Positions 47,288 through 55,715 of a stretch of 64,000 nt of DNA are shown here, piece after piece. The notes under the pieces are model-generated. The model was not told the DNA's origin and searched no databases. It worked only from the letters and a program-made list of their open reading frames with translations. Source of the stretch: Thauera aromatica_A (GTDB lineage Bacteria; Pseudomonadota; Gammaproteobacteria; Burkholderiales; Rhodocyclaceae); the NCBI RefSeq assembly GCF_023093595.1, contig NZ_JALLIK010000097.1, positions 3,992 to 67,991 of the forward strand, read 5' to 3'. The number at the start of each line of letters is the position of its first letter. Position 1 is the stretch's first letter. A program made the position numbers and the translations under genes.

Positions 47288-48499
47288 TCAGTGCGCGGCC
47301 CACTGCACCGCATCGAGATCGACGCCGTCCTGCACCATCTCCCACAGGGGGGAGAGTTCGCGCAGTTTGCCGATCTTGTCGTGCAGCAGCTTGATCGTGT
47401 AGTCGACTTCCTCTTCGGTGGTGAAGCGGCCGATCGAAAAACGGATCGAGCTGTGCGCCAGTTCGTCGTTGCGCCCGAGCGCGCGCAGCACGTAGGACGG
47501 CTCCAGGCTGGCGGAAGTGCAGGCCGAACCCGACGACACTGCGATGTCCTTGATCGCCATGATCAGCGACTCGCCCTCGACGTAGGCGAAGGAAATGTTC
47601 AGATTGTGCGGCACCCGCCGCTCGAGGTCGCCATTGACGTAGGTGGCCTCGATATCGGTGAGGCCGGCGAGCAGCTTGTCGCGCAGCCGGCGGATGCGCG
47701 CGTTTTCTTCGGCCATCTCCTCGCGGGCGATGCGGAAGGCTTCGCCCATGCCGACGATCTGGTGGGTGGCGAGCGTGCCCGAGCGCAGGCCGCGCTCGTG
47801 GCCGCCGCCGTGCATCTGTGCTTCGAGGCGCACGCGCGGCTTGCGCCGCACGTAGAGCGCACCGATCCCCTTCGGGCCGTAAGTCTTGTGTGCGGAAAAA
47901 CTCATCAGGTCGACTTTGAGCGTATCGAGGTCGATGTCGACCTTGCCCGTAGCCTGCGCCGCATCGACGTGGAAGACGATGCCCTTCTCGCGGCAGAGTT
48001 CGCCGATTTCGGCGATCGGCTGCACGACGCCGATCTCGTTATTGACGAACATCACCGTCACCAGGATGGTGTCGGGGCGAATCGCCGCCTTCAGCACCTC
48101 GAGATCGATCAGGCCGTTTTCCTGGACGTCGAGATAGGTGGCCTCGAAGCCTTCGCGTTCGAGTTCGCGCACGGTGTCGAGCACGGCCTTGTGCTCGGTC
48201 TTGACGGTGATGACGTGCTTGCCCTTGCCCTGATAGAAGTGGGCGGCGCCCTTGATCGCCAGATTGTTCGACTCGGTCGCCCCCGAAGTCCAGATGATTT
48301 CCTTGGCATCGGCATTGACCAGCGCGGCGACCTGCGCGCGCGCCTCCTCGACCGCCTGCTCGGCTTCCCAGCCGAAAGCGTGCGAGCGGCTCGCAGGGTT
48401 GCCGAAGTGCTCGGTCAGCCAGGGAATCATCTTTTGCGCGACGCGCGGATCGACCGGGGTCGTGGCCGAATAATCGAGATAGATCGGGAACTTCAGCAT
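47288..48499 (-). CDS. iscS: Cysteine desulfurase IscS
   Basis: IscS takes sulfur from cysteine for Fe-S clusters and tRNA thiolation. The 403-residue PLP enzyme has YLDYSATTPVDP, the PLP Lys in SFSAHKTYGPKGIG near residue 206, and the catalytic Cys in SSGSACTSASLEPSYVLRAL near residue 328. Its C terminus (SPLWEMVQDGVDLDAVQWAAH, in part) is the IscU-binding tail of IscS, which distinguishes it from the neighbouring paralogue. Confidence 0.96.
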   Translation of the reverse strand: MLKFPIYLDYSATTPVDPRVAQKMIPWLTEHFGNPASRSHAFGWEAEQAVEEARAQVAALVNADAKEIIWTSGATESNNLAIKGAAHFYQGKGKHVITVKTEHKAVLDTVRELEREGFEATYLDVQENGLIDLEVLKAAIRPDTILVTVMFVNNEIGVVQPIAEIGELCREKGIVFHVDAAQATGKVDIDLDTLKVDLMSFSAHKTYGPKGIGALYVRRKPRVRLEAQMHGGGHERGLRSGTLATHQIVGMGEAFRIAREEMAEENARIRRLRDKLLAGLTDIEATYVNGDLERRVPHNLNISFAYVEGESLIMAIKDIAVSSGSACTSASLEPSYVLRALGRNDELAHSSIRFSIGRFTTEEEVDYTIKLLHDKIGKLRELSPLWEMVQDGVDLDAVQWAAH

Positions 48500-48518
48500 T
48501 ACGTATCTCCGCAGAGCG

Positions 48519-49715
48519 TTATCCGTGTTCAGGGTTGAGGCCCGCCGACGGCCGGATCGCCACCGAGGCCAGGTTCTTGAGTTCGTCCACGACGCGGGCG
48601 AGGGCTGCGATGAATCGCTCCGTGTCGTCGGCGCGGGTATCCCGCCCCAGGCTCACCCGCAGCGCGCCGCGGGCGATTTCCGGCGCCACCCCCATTGCCA
48701 GCAAGGTGCGCGAAGGCTCCGGGTTGGCGCTCGAGCAGGCCGAGCCGCTGGCGCAGGCGAAACCGGCGCGATCGAGCTTGCCGACCAGCGTCTCCCCTTC
48801 GATCGGCTCGAGGGCGAAGAATACCGTATTCGGCAGACGCGGCGCGCCGGCGCCGAAGACCCTCGCCCCCAAGTTGTGCAGCGCGCGGGCGATGCCGTCG
48901 CGCAGCTTGCCCAGGCGCTCGGCCTCGGCCTCGCGGCGGGCGCGCGCAAGCTCGCAGGCAACCCCGAAGCCGACGATGGCGGCGACATTCTCGGTCCCCG
49001 AACGCAGCCCGCGCTCCTGGCCTCCGCCGGCAATCAGCGGCAACAGTTCCACCCGCTTGTCCACCACCAGCGCGCCCGCACCAAGAGGTCCGCCGATCTT
49101 GTGCGCCGATAGTGTCATCGCATGCACGCCGAGGGCGCGGAAATCGGTTTCGATCTTGCCCAGAGCCTGGACCGCATCGGTATGGAACCACGCCCCCGCC
49201 GCCCGCGCCTGCGCCGCCAGCGCAGCGATGTCCTGCACGACGCCGGTCTCGTTGTTGGCCTGCATCACCGATACCAGGCGCGGCCGCTGGGCGAGCACGG
49301 CCTGCCAGGCGCGGTCGTCGATGCGGCCCTCGCCGTCGACCGCGATTTCATGCATGTCCCAGCCTGCCCGTGCGAGCTGGCGCGCCGGTTCACGCACACA
49401 GGGGTGCTCGATTGCACTGACCGCCACCCGCCCCGGCCTGAGCATCGCCGCCGCCCCTTTCAAAAACAGGTTGTTCGCTTCGGAGCCGCCGCTGGTGAAG
49501 ACGACCTCGGTGGCGTGGGCCCCGACCGCGGCGGCCACCCGCGCGCGCGCTTCATCCACCGCCGCCCGGGCCTGGCGGCCGTATTCGTGGCGGCTGGAAG
49601 CATTGCCGAAACGAATCGGCTCAGCGCCGCCGAGCCAGGGCAGCATGGCCTCGCGCACCGCGGGATCGAGCGGCGTGGTGGCGTTCCAGTCGAGATATAC
49701 CGGAGCGAAACCCAT
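48519..49715 (-). CDS. Second NifS/IscS-type cysteine desulfurase
   Basis: This 398-residue protein is a paralogue of IscS encoded between iscR and iscS. It has YLDWNATTPLDPAVREAMLP, the PLP Lys in TLSAHKIGGPLGAGAL and the catalytic Cys in GFACASGSACSSANPEPS, so it should be an active desulfurase. The sequence is clearly diverged from iscS and it lacks the IscS C-terminal ending, finishing instead SVAIRPSAGLNPEHG. The ATG at 49715 is preceded by GGAGGAGG. It is 19 bases before iscS and co-transcribed. Its sulfur acceptor is unknown. Confidence 0.85.
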   Translation of the reverse strand: MGFAPVYLDWNATTPLDPAVREAMLPWLGGAEPIRFGNASSRHEYGRQARAAVDEARARVAAAVGAHATEVVFTSGGSEANNLFLKGAAAMLRPGRVAVSAIEHPCVREPARQLARAGWDMHEIAVDGEGRIDDRAWQAVLAQRPRLVSVMQANNETGVVQDIAALAAQARAAGAWFHTDAVQALGKIETDFRALGVHAMTLSAHKIGGPLGAGALVVDKRVELLPLIAGGGQERGLRSGTENVAAIVGFGVACELARARREAEAERLGKLRDGIARALHNLGARVFGAGAPRLPNTVFFALEPIEGETLVGKLDRAGFACASGSACSSANPEPSRTLLAMGVAPEIARGALRVSLGRDTRADDTERFIAALARVVDELKNLASVAIRPSAGLNPEHG

Positions 49716-49729
49716 GCCCTCCTCCCCTT

Positions 49730-50212
49730 TCAGGCCGCGGCGACTTCGTGCATGGCGGCGACGGCACGGCGCCGGATGTTCTTCAGCACGGCCATGTCGG
49801 GGTCGGGATGGACGCGGCGATTGACCAGGGCTTCGAGAGTGACCGAATCGAGGTAGGCGTACATACGCTTGTTGAGGTTGGCCCACAAGTCGTGGGTCAG
49901 GCAGCGATGATCGTCGTGACAGTTTTCCTTGCCGCCGCACTGGGTGGCATCGAGCGGCTCATCGACCGCGACGATGATGTCGGCCACGGTGACGCTGTCC
50001 ATGGTGCGCGCCAGGCGGTAGCCGCCCCCCGGACCGCGCACGCTGCTGACCAGCTTGTGGCGGCGGAGCTTGCCGAAGAGCTGCTCGAGATAAGACAACG
50101 AGATTTTCTGGCGCTCGGCGATGCCGGCCAGCGTGACCGGCCCGTCGGCCTGGCGCGCAGCCAGATCGACCATCGCCGTTACGGCAAAGCGCCCCTTGGT
50201 CGTCAGTCTCAT
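49730..50212 (-). CDS. iscR: Fe-S-sensing regulator IscR
   Basis: IscR is an Rrf2-family regulator that, with a [2Fe-2S] cluster, represses isc genes at type 1 sites. The 160-residue protein has the winged helix (KISLSYLEQLFGKLRRHKLV and SVRGPGGGYRLAR) and the cluster ligands Cys92, Cys98, Cys104 and His107 in QCGGKENC and HRCLTHDLW. Spacing equals E. coli IscR. It is the first gene of the iscR-iscS operon and carries a matching operator upstream. Confidence 0.96.
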   Translation of the reverse strand: MRLTTKGRFAVTAMVDLAARQADGPVTLAGIAERQKISLSYLEQLFGKLRRHKLVSSVRGPGGGYRLARTMDSVTVADIIVAVDEPLDATQCGGKENCHDDHRCLTHDLWANLNKRMYAYLDSVTLEALVNRRVHPDPDMAVLKNIRRRAVAAMHEVAAA

Positions 50213-50275
50213 GCTTTCTCCTCGCAGAATGGTGGTGCGGTGGCTAGTCGGCGCTCGCTGTGCGTTGCAGCGCGA

Positions 50276-50300
50276 ATACCCGAATTTTTCACTCGACTAT
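50276..50300 (-). promoter_or_regulatory. IscR type 1 operator over the iscR promoter
   Basis: A 25-base site on the minus strand begins ATAGTCGAGT and ends ATTCGGGTAT around an A-rich centre. It agrees with the E. coli type 1 IscR consensus (ATASYYGACT, then RWWWY, then AGTCRRSTAT) at 22 of 25 positions by eye. It overlaps the -10 box, so holo-IscR binding should repress the operon. The match is seen; regulation is inferred from the family. Confidence 0.75.
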
Positions 50301-50324
50301 ACGTATCCCGACAAAAACGGTCAA
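50296..50324 (-). promoter_or_regulatory. Sigma-70 promoter of the isc operon
   Basis: On the minus strand TTGACC (50319..50324) and TATAGT (50296..50301) are separated by exactly 17 bases. Each hexamer matches 5 of 6 consensus bases. It lies about 85 bases before the iscR start and its -10 is overlapped by the IscR-type operator. This is the best promoter sequence seen in the window. Confidence 0.75.
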
Positions 50325-50376
50325 CTACTCACGGGACGTAGGCTGTGCGCCTCATGCCACCCGCCCGGCGCGGCAC

Positions 50377-51132
50377 TCAGTCGACCATTTTCGACAACTG
50401 GTCGGGATCGAAGTGATCGGCCGACTCTGCGGCATCGTCGAACCTGATCCCCGCGCTCTCCAGGCGGGCGATGATGGTGTGCAGCCGGCGGTCGGTATCG
50501 ACTGCGTGATCGAGCAGTCCGTGCAAAGCCTTGGCGACCGGATCGTCCATGTCGCGGGTAACGCCGTACGCGCTGAAGCCGATCTGCTCGGCCTTTTGCG
50601 CGCGTGCGGCGTCACGCTCGGAATCGAGGATGCGCGCCGGATTGCCGACCGCGGTGGCGCCCTCCGGAACCGGTTTGACCACCACCGCGTTGGAGCCGAT
50701 CTTGGCCCCGTCACCGACGGTAAACCCCCCCAGCACCTTGGCTCCTGCGCCCACCACGACGCCGCGACCGAGCGTGGGATGGCGCTTGGTGCCGCGATAC
50801 AGGGAAGTGCCGCCGAGTGTCACTGCCTGATAGATCGTGCAGTCGTCGCCGACCTCGGCGGTCTCGCCGATGACCACGCCCATGCCATGGTCGATGAACA
50901 CGCGGCGGCCGATCACCGCGCCCGGATGAATCTCGATCCCGGTGAGAAAGCGGCTGACGTGGCTGATGAAGCGCCCCAGCCAATGCCAGCCGCGCGTCCA
51001 CGCGCCATGCGCAAGGCGGTGGAACATCAGCGCATGAATCCCCGGATAACAGGTCAGCACCTCGAGCGTGGAGCGTGCGGCGGGGTCGCGCTCGCGAACG
51101 CTGGCCAGATCTTCTCGCAGGCGACTGAACAT
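50377..51132 (-). CDS. cysE: Serine O-acetyltransferase
   Basis: CysE makes O-acetylserine, the carbon acceptor for cysteine synthesis. The start MFSRLREDLASVRERDPAAR at 51132 gives 251 residues. The left-handed beta-helix carries GIEIHPGAVIGRRVFIDHGM, VVIGETAEVGDDCTIYQAVT and GTKRHPTLGRGVVVGAGAKV, with catalytic His in the DHG and KRHP elements. It lies upstream of iscR in the same direction, and an IscR-like site precedes it. This links cysteine production to its use by the desulfurases. Confidence 0.93.
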   Translation of the reverse strand: MFSRLREDLASVRERDPAARSTLEVLTCYPGIHALMFHRLAHGAWTRGWHWLGRFISHVSRFLTGIEIHPGAVIGRRVFIDHGMGVVIGETAEVGDDCTIYQAVTLGGTSLYRGTKRHPTLGRGVVVGAGAKVLGGFTVGDGAKIGSNAVVVKPVPEGATAVGNPARILDSERDAARAQKAEQIGFSAYGVTRDMDDPVAKALHGLLDHAVDTDRRLHTIIARLESAGIRFDDAAESADHFDPDQLSKMVD

Positions 51133-51202
51133 GATTCGGAAACTCCGGAAGGAAAGGGACGGGAACGGGAGCACGGCAGCGACGGCGGCTGGGCGCCGAT
51201 CA

Positions 51203-51227
51203 ATTCCCGAGAATTTTAATCGACTAT
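51203..51227 (-). promoter_or_regulatory. Second IscR type 1-like operator, upstream of cysE
   Basis: On the minus strand the site begins ATAGTCGATT and ends TCTCGGGAAT, with an AAAAT centre. It agrees with the type 1 IscR consensus at about 21 of 25 positions by eye. It lies about 70 bases before the cysE start and overlaps an A/T-rich -10 candidate TAAAAT (51213..51218), for which only a weak -35 was found. The similarity to the iscR operator is direct; IscR control of cysE is inferred. Confidence 0.6.
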
Positions 51228-51277
51228 CACGATACACAGAAAGCCCGGGTCGGGCAGCGGCCGCCGAATCGCAAGGC

Positions 51278-52018
51278 TCAACCGCGCTTGCGCGGTGTCT
51301 CGAAGGTGGTGAGCATGCCGCGCAGGATGGCGACCTCCTCCTTCTCCAGGCGAACGCGGTTGAACAGCCGGCGCATGCGCGGCAGCAGGCGCTTGGGGTT
51401 GGCCGGGTCATGAAAGCCGCTGGCCGTCACCGCCCGCTCCAGATGGGCGATGAAGCCTTCGAAATCGGCATGCGTCGCCGGCTCGACCTGCACATCGAGA
51501 GGGGCCGTGACGACTTCCCCGAGCGCGGCCATGCGCATCTCGTAGCTCAACACCTGCACCGCCGCGCCGAGATTGAGGGAAGAGAAATCCGGATCGGTCG
51601 GAACCGTGACCGGCAGGCTGCACAGGCCGACCTCGTCATTGGTGAGGCCGCTGGTCTCGTTGCCGAACACCAGCGCGACGATGCCGTCGCGGCTGCGCGC
51701 GACCAGTTCGCGGGCGGCGTCGCGCGCCTGCATGCGCGGCAGCGAGAGCTCACGCCGGCGCGCCGTGAGCGCAGCGGAGAGCACCGTGTCGGCCAGCGCT
51801 TCCTGCAGCGTACCGACCACCCGCGCGGATTCGAGCAGATCCGCCGCCCCGGAGGCGCGTGCGGTCGCCACCTCGTCGGGAAAGGACTCGGGGGCAACCA
51901 GCCACAGGTCGCGCAACCCCATGGTCTTCATCGCACGCGCGGCGGCACCGATATTTCCGGGATGGCTGGTACGCGACAATACGACCCGGATACGGTCGAG
52001 CGCGAGGGGGCGATTCAT
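51278..52018 (-). CDS. trmJ: tRNA (cytidine/uridine-32-2'-O)-methyltransferase TrmJ
   Basis: TrmJ methylates the ribose at position 32 of several tRNAs. The start MNRPLALDRIRVVLSRTSHP at 52018 gives 246 residues. SPOUT motifs are SHPGNIGAAARAMKTMGL, ALVFGNETSGLTNDEVGLC and SLNLGAAVQVLSYEMR. Its position divergent from suhB and upstream of the isc genes matches other proteobacteria. Confidence 0.93.
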   Translation of the reverse strand: MNRPLALDRIRVVLSRTSHPGNIGAAARAMKTMGLRDLWLVAPESFPDEVATARASGAADLLESARVVGTLQEALADTVLSAALTARRRELSLPRMQARDAARELVARSRDGIVALVFGNETSGLTNDEVGLCSLPVTVPTDPDFSSLNLGAAVQVLSYEMRMAALGEVVTAPLDVQVEPATHADFEGFIAHLERAVTASGFHDPANPKRLLPRMRRLFNRVRLEKEEVAILRGMLTTFETPRKRG

Positions 52019-52045
52019 ATTAAAATTCCACGTTTTCCGAATTTG

Positions 52046-52062
52046 CCGGGCCGCCTGCCCGG
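52046..52062. repeat. Short hairpin in the trmJ/suhB divergent region
   Basis: CCGGGC and GCCCGG form a perfect 6-bp stem around 5 bases, about 30 bases before the trmJ start on its 5' side. It may shape the trmJ leader or be chance in this GC-rich DNA. The rest of the 133-base divergent region shows no clear promoter pair. Confidence 0.3.
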
Positions 52063-52151
52063 AACGTGTGCAGCCGGGCCGCCGCATCGCTTGTCGACGG
52101 GGGAAGGCCGCACGTCGCAGGCGCCCGATTCTTTAACCGAGACCGCTCCGC

Positions 52152-52964
52152 ATGCATCCCACCCTGAACATTGCCGTCAAGGCCGCCCGTCGCGCCGCGT
52201 CCGTCATCAACCGCGCCTCGACTCAGCTCGATCTGCTCACCGTGCAAGCGAAATCGCCCAACGACTTCGTCACCGAGGTGGATCGCGCTGCCGAACAGGC
52301 CATCATCGAAGTGCTGCGCGAGGCCTTCCCGGGGCACGGGATTCTAGCAGAGGAGTCCGGGGAACTCGGCCCCGTGAGCGGCGCGGAGAGCGAGTTCAAC
52401 TGGATCATCGACCCCCTCGACGGCACCACCAACTTCATTCACGGCTTCCCCCAATACGCGGTCTCGATCGCCCAGACCAAAAAAGGCGTACTCGAGCACG
52501 CGGTGGTCTACGATCCGGTCGCCAACGAGATGTTCACCGCCTCGCGCGGCAGCGGCGCCTTCCTCAACGACCGCCGTATCCGCGTATCGCGCCGCACCCG
52601 GCTGAACGAAGCCCTGATCGGCACCGGCTTTCCCTTCCGCCAGTTCGACCACGTCGACGCTTACCTGGCGATGTTCAAGGAACTCACCCGCAAGACCGCC
52701 GGCATCCGCCGCCCGGGCGCCGCGGCGCTCGATCTCGCCTACGTCGCCGCCGGGCGCCTCGACGGCTTCTGGGAAATGGGCCTGGCACCGTGGGACATGG
52801 CCGCCGGCGTGCTGCTGATTCAGGAAGCGGGAGGCCTGGTGTCCGACCTTTCGGGCGAAGCCAACTTTCTCACCACCGGCAACATGGTCGCCGGCGCACC
52901 GAAGATCTTCGGCCAGCTCCTGCCCATCATCCAGTCCTACCGTCCCGAGAACCTGCCGGCCTGA
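52152..52964 (+). CDS. suhB: Inositol-1-monophosphatase family protein SuhB
   Basis: SuhB is a Mg-dependent inositol monophosphatase that in enterics also acts in rRNA transcription antitermination. The 270-residue protein has metal motif 1 WIIDPLDGTTNFIHGFPQYA and motif 2 LAPWDMAAGVLLIQEAGG, plus the AEESGE element with the metal-binding glutamates. It is divergent from trmJ, the classic arrangement, and precedes mutS. Confidence 0.94.
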   Translation: MHPTLNIAVKAARRAASVINRASTQLDLLTVQAKSPNDFVTEVDRAAEQAIIEVLREAFPGHGILAEESGELGPVSGAESEFNWIIDPLDGTTNFIHGFPQYAVSIAQTKKGVLEHAVVYDPVANEMFTASRGSGAFLNDRRIRVSRRTRLNEALIGTGFPFRQFDHVDAYLAMFKELTRKTAGIRRPGAAALDLAYVAAGRLDGFWEMGLAPWDMAAGVLLIQEAGGLVSDLSGEANFLTTGNMVAGAPKIFGQLLPIIQSYRPENLPA

Positions 52965-53053
52965 AGCACGCCATCGGCACGCCATCGCGGGCGCCGGTGA
53001 ACGCCCCGCAAGACAGACCGACGAGCGGTAACGAACAGCGAAGAATCAGCACC

Positions 53054-55696
53054 TTGGACGATATATCAGAGCGCCGGCGCGAGCTTGATGAGCACGAGAT
53101 CGCGAATCACACGCCGATGATGCAGCAGTACCTGCGGCTCAAGGCGCAGCACCCTTCCACGCTGCTCTTCTACCGCATGGGCGATTTCTACGAGCTCTTC
53201 TTCGAGGACGCGGAAAAAGCTGCGCGCCTCCTCGACATTACCCTGACCACCCGCGGCCAGTCCGGCGGCAGGCCGATCCGGATGGCGGGCGTGCCTTTCC
53301 ACGCCGTCGAGCAGTACCTCGCCCGCCTGGTCAAGCTGGGCGAATCGGTGGTGATCGCCGAGCAGGTCGGCGAGCCGGGCGCGACCAAGGGGCCGATGGA
53401 GCGCGCGGTGAGCCGCATCGTCACTCCCGGCACGCTGACCGACGCCGCGCTGCTCGACGACCGCCGCGACGCCCTCCTGCTGGCGGCCAGCGTGCACCGC
53501 GGCGTGCTCGGTCTGGCCTGGCTCAACCTCGCCAACGGCGACCTGCGCCTGATCCAATGCGCGGCCGAGAACCTGCAGGCCCAGTTCGAGCGCCTGCGCC
53601 CGGCCGAAGTGCTGATTCCGGACGGCCTTGCGCTGCCGCTGCTCGACCGCCTCGCGCCGGCGCTGCGGCGCCTGGCCGACTGGCAGTTCGACGCCGAGAC
53701 CGGCCTCCGCCTGTTGACTACGCACTTCGGCACCCGCGACCTCACCGGTTTTGGCGTTGCCGAGACCGGCACCGACGGCTTGCCGCTGGCGCTCGGCGCG
53801 GCGGCGGCGCTGTACGACTATGCCCAGGCCACCCAGCGCCAGACCCTGGCCCACGTCACCGGCCTCACCGTCGAACGCGAATCCGAATACCTGCGCCTGG
53901 ACGCCGCCACCCGGCGCAACCTCGAACTGACCGAGACCCTGCGCGGCGAGCCCGCCCCCACCCTGCTGTCGCTGCTCGACGGCTGCGTCACCAGCATGGG
54001 CTCGCGCTGGCTGCGCCATGCGCTGCACCACCCGCTGCGCGAGCGCACCATCCCCGCCGCACGCCAGGCCGCGGTCGCAGAGCTGGTCGGCGAAACCACC
54101 GACTACGGCATCGACAGCCGCGACGGCCGCCTGGCCGCAGCGGTGCGCACGGCACTGCGCGGGGTCGCCGACGTGGACCGCATCACCGCCCGCATCGCGC
54201 TGCGCAGCGCGCGCCCACGCGATCTCTCGGCGCTGCGCGAAAGCCTCGCCCGCCTGCCCGCGCTGGGTGAGGCCTTGTCGGCGTGCGGCGCGGCGCTGCT
54301 GGTCGAGCTGCACACTGCACTGGAGATCGCCCCCGACCCTCTGGCCCTGCTGCAGCGCGCGATCGCCGCCGAGCCCGCCGCCATGGTGCGCGACGGCGGC
54401 GTGATCGGACCCGGCTTCGACGCCGAACTCGACGAACTGCGCGCGATCCAGAGCAATTGCGGCGAATTCCTCCTCGCCCTCGAAGCGCGCGAGCGCGCGC
54501 GCAGCGGCATCGCCAACCTCAAAGTGGAGTTCAACCGCGTCCATGGCTTCTACATCGAGGTCAGCCGCGCCAACGCCGACAAGGTGCCCGACGATTACCG
54601 CCGCCGCCAGACGCTGAAGAACGCCGAACGCTACATCACCCCCGAACTGAAAGCCTTCGAAGACAAGGCCTTGTCGGCCCAGGAGCGTGCCCTGGCGCGG
54701 GAGAAACTGCTCTACGACCAAGTCCTCGATACCCTTGCCGGCCACATTCCGGCACTGCAGCGCATCGCGCGCGCGCTGGCGACGGTGGACGCGCTTGCCG
54801 CCTTCGCCGACGCTGCGCTGCGCAACGGCTACGTCCGGCCGCGCTTCATCGACACCCCCGGCGTGCACATCGCCGGCGGCCGCCACCCGGTGGTCGAACG
54901 CCAGGTGGAAAACTTCATCCGCAACGACGCCCACCTCGCCGCCACCCGCCGCATGCTGATGATCACCGGCCCCAACATGGGCGGCAAATCGACCTTCATG
55001 CGCCAGGTCGCGCTGATCTGCCTGCTCGCCCACGTCGGCAGCTTCGTCCCGGCCGAGGCTGCCGAGCTCGGCCCACTGGATGCCATCTTCACCCGCATCG
55101 GCGCCTCCGACGACCTCGCCTCCGGGCGCTCGACCTTCATGGTCGAGATGACCGAGGCCGCCGCCATCCTGCACGGCGCCACCGCCCACAGCCTGGTGCT
55201 GATGGACGAGATCGGGCGCGGGACATCCACCTTCGACGGTCTCGCGCTGGCTTTCGCCATCGCCCGCCACTTGCTGGAAAAAAACGGCAGCCTGACGCTG
55301 TTCGCCACCCATTATTTCGAACTCACCCGGCTCGCCGCCGACTATCCGGAGTGCGCCAACGTGCATCTGGACGCGGTCGAGCACGGCCACCGCATCGTCT
55401 TTCTGCATGCACTGGAGGAAGGCCCGGCAAGCCAGAGCTACGGCATCGAGGTCGCCGCGCTCGCCGGCATCCCGGCGGGCGTGATCCGCGACGCCAAGCG
55501 GCGGCTGCGCACCCTGGAGAACCGCGAGATCGATGCCGGCCCGCAGGCCGACCTGTTCGCCGCCCTGCCCGAGCCCGAGGGCGAACCCCTGTCGCACCCG
55601 GTATTGACCGAACTGGCCGCGCTCGACCCCGACACGCTCAGCCCGCGCGAAGCGCTCGAGCACCTCTACGCACTGAAGCGCCTGGCCGGCGCCTGA
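53054..55696 (+). CDS. mutS: DNA mismatch repair protein MutS
   Basis: MutS recognises mispairs and starts repair. The C-terminal ATPase has GPNMGGKSTFMRQ, DEIGRGTSTFDG and ATHYFELT; the mismatch-binding Phe-x-Glu is in LLFYRMGDFYELFFEDAEKA. The start is uncertain. In-frame ATGs at 53117/53120 fall inside the conserved HTPMMQQYLRLK block, so an upstream non-ATG start is needed. TTG at 53054 (880 residues) is chosen, with GTG at 52997 (899 residues) as alternative; neither has a strong ribosome-binding site. The length is otherwise normal and the gene looks intact. Confidence 0.93.
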   Translation: MDDISERRRELDEHEIANHTPMMQQYLRLKAQHPSTLLFYRMGDFYELFFEDAEKAARLLDITLTTRGQSGGRPIRMAGVPFHAVEQYLARLVKLGESVVIAEQVGEPGATKGPMERAVSRIVTPGTLTDAALLDDRRDALLLAASVHRGVLGLAWLNLANGDLRLIQCAAENLQAQFERLRPAEVLIPDGLALPLLDRLAPALRRLADWQFDAETGLRLLTTHFGTRDLTGFGVAETGTDGLPLALGAAAALYDYAQATQRQTLAHVTGLTVERESEYLRLDAATRRNLELTETLRGEPAPTLLSLLDGCVTSMGSRWLRHALHHPLRERTIPAARQAAVAELVGETTDYGIDSRDGRLAAAVRTALRGVADVDRITARIALRSARPRDLSALRESLARLPALGEALSACGAALLVELHTALEIAPDPLALLQRAIAAEPAAMVRDGGVIGPGFDAELDELRAIQSNCGEFLLALEARERARSGIANLKVEFNRVHGFYIEVSRANADKVPDDYRRRQTLKNAERYITPELKAFEDKALSAQERALAREKLLYDQVLDTLAGHIPALQRIARALATVDALAAFADAALRNGYVRPRFIDTPGVHIAGGRHPVVERQVENFIRNDAHLAATRRMLMITGPNMGGKSTFMRQVALICLLAHVGSFVPAEAAELGPLDAIFTRIGASDDLASGRSTFMVEMTEAAAILHGATAHSLVLMDEIGRGTSTFDGLALAFAIARHLLEKNGSLTLFATHYFELTRLAADYPECANVHLDAVEHGHRIVFLHALEEGPASQSYGIEVAALAGIPAGVIRDAKRRLRTLENREIDAGPQADLFAALPEPEGEPLSHPVLTELAALDPDTLSPREALEHLYALKRLAGA

Positions 55697-55715
55697 TCGA
55701 AGCAGGTTTCCAGGG

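Noticed and set aside
51068..53053. Upstream extension of the mutS frame to 51068
   Set aside because: It crosses cysE, trmJ and suhB and reads as low-complexity Arg/Pro sequence.
53066..55663. 865-codon open frame antisense to mutS
   Set aside because: No domain is seen and mutS on the other strand is fully conserved.
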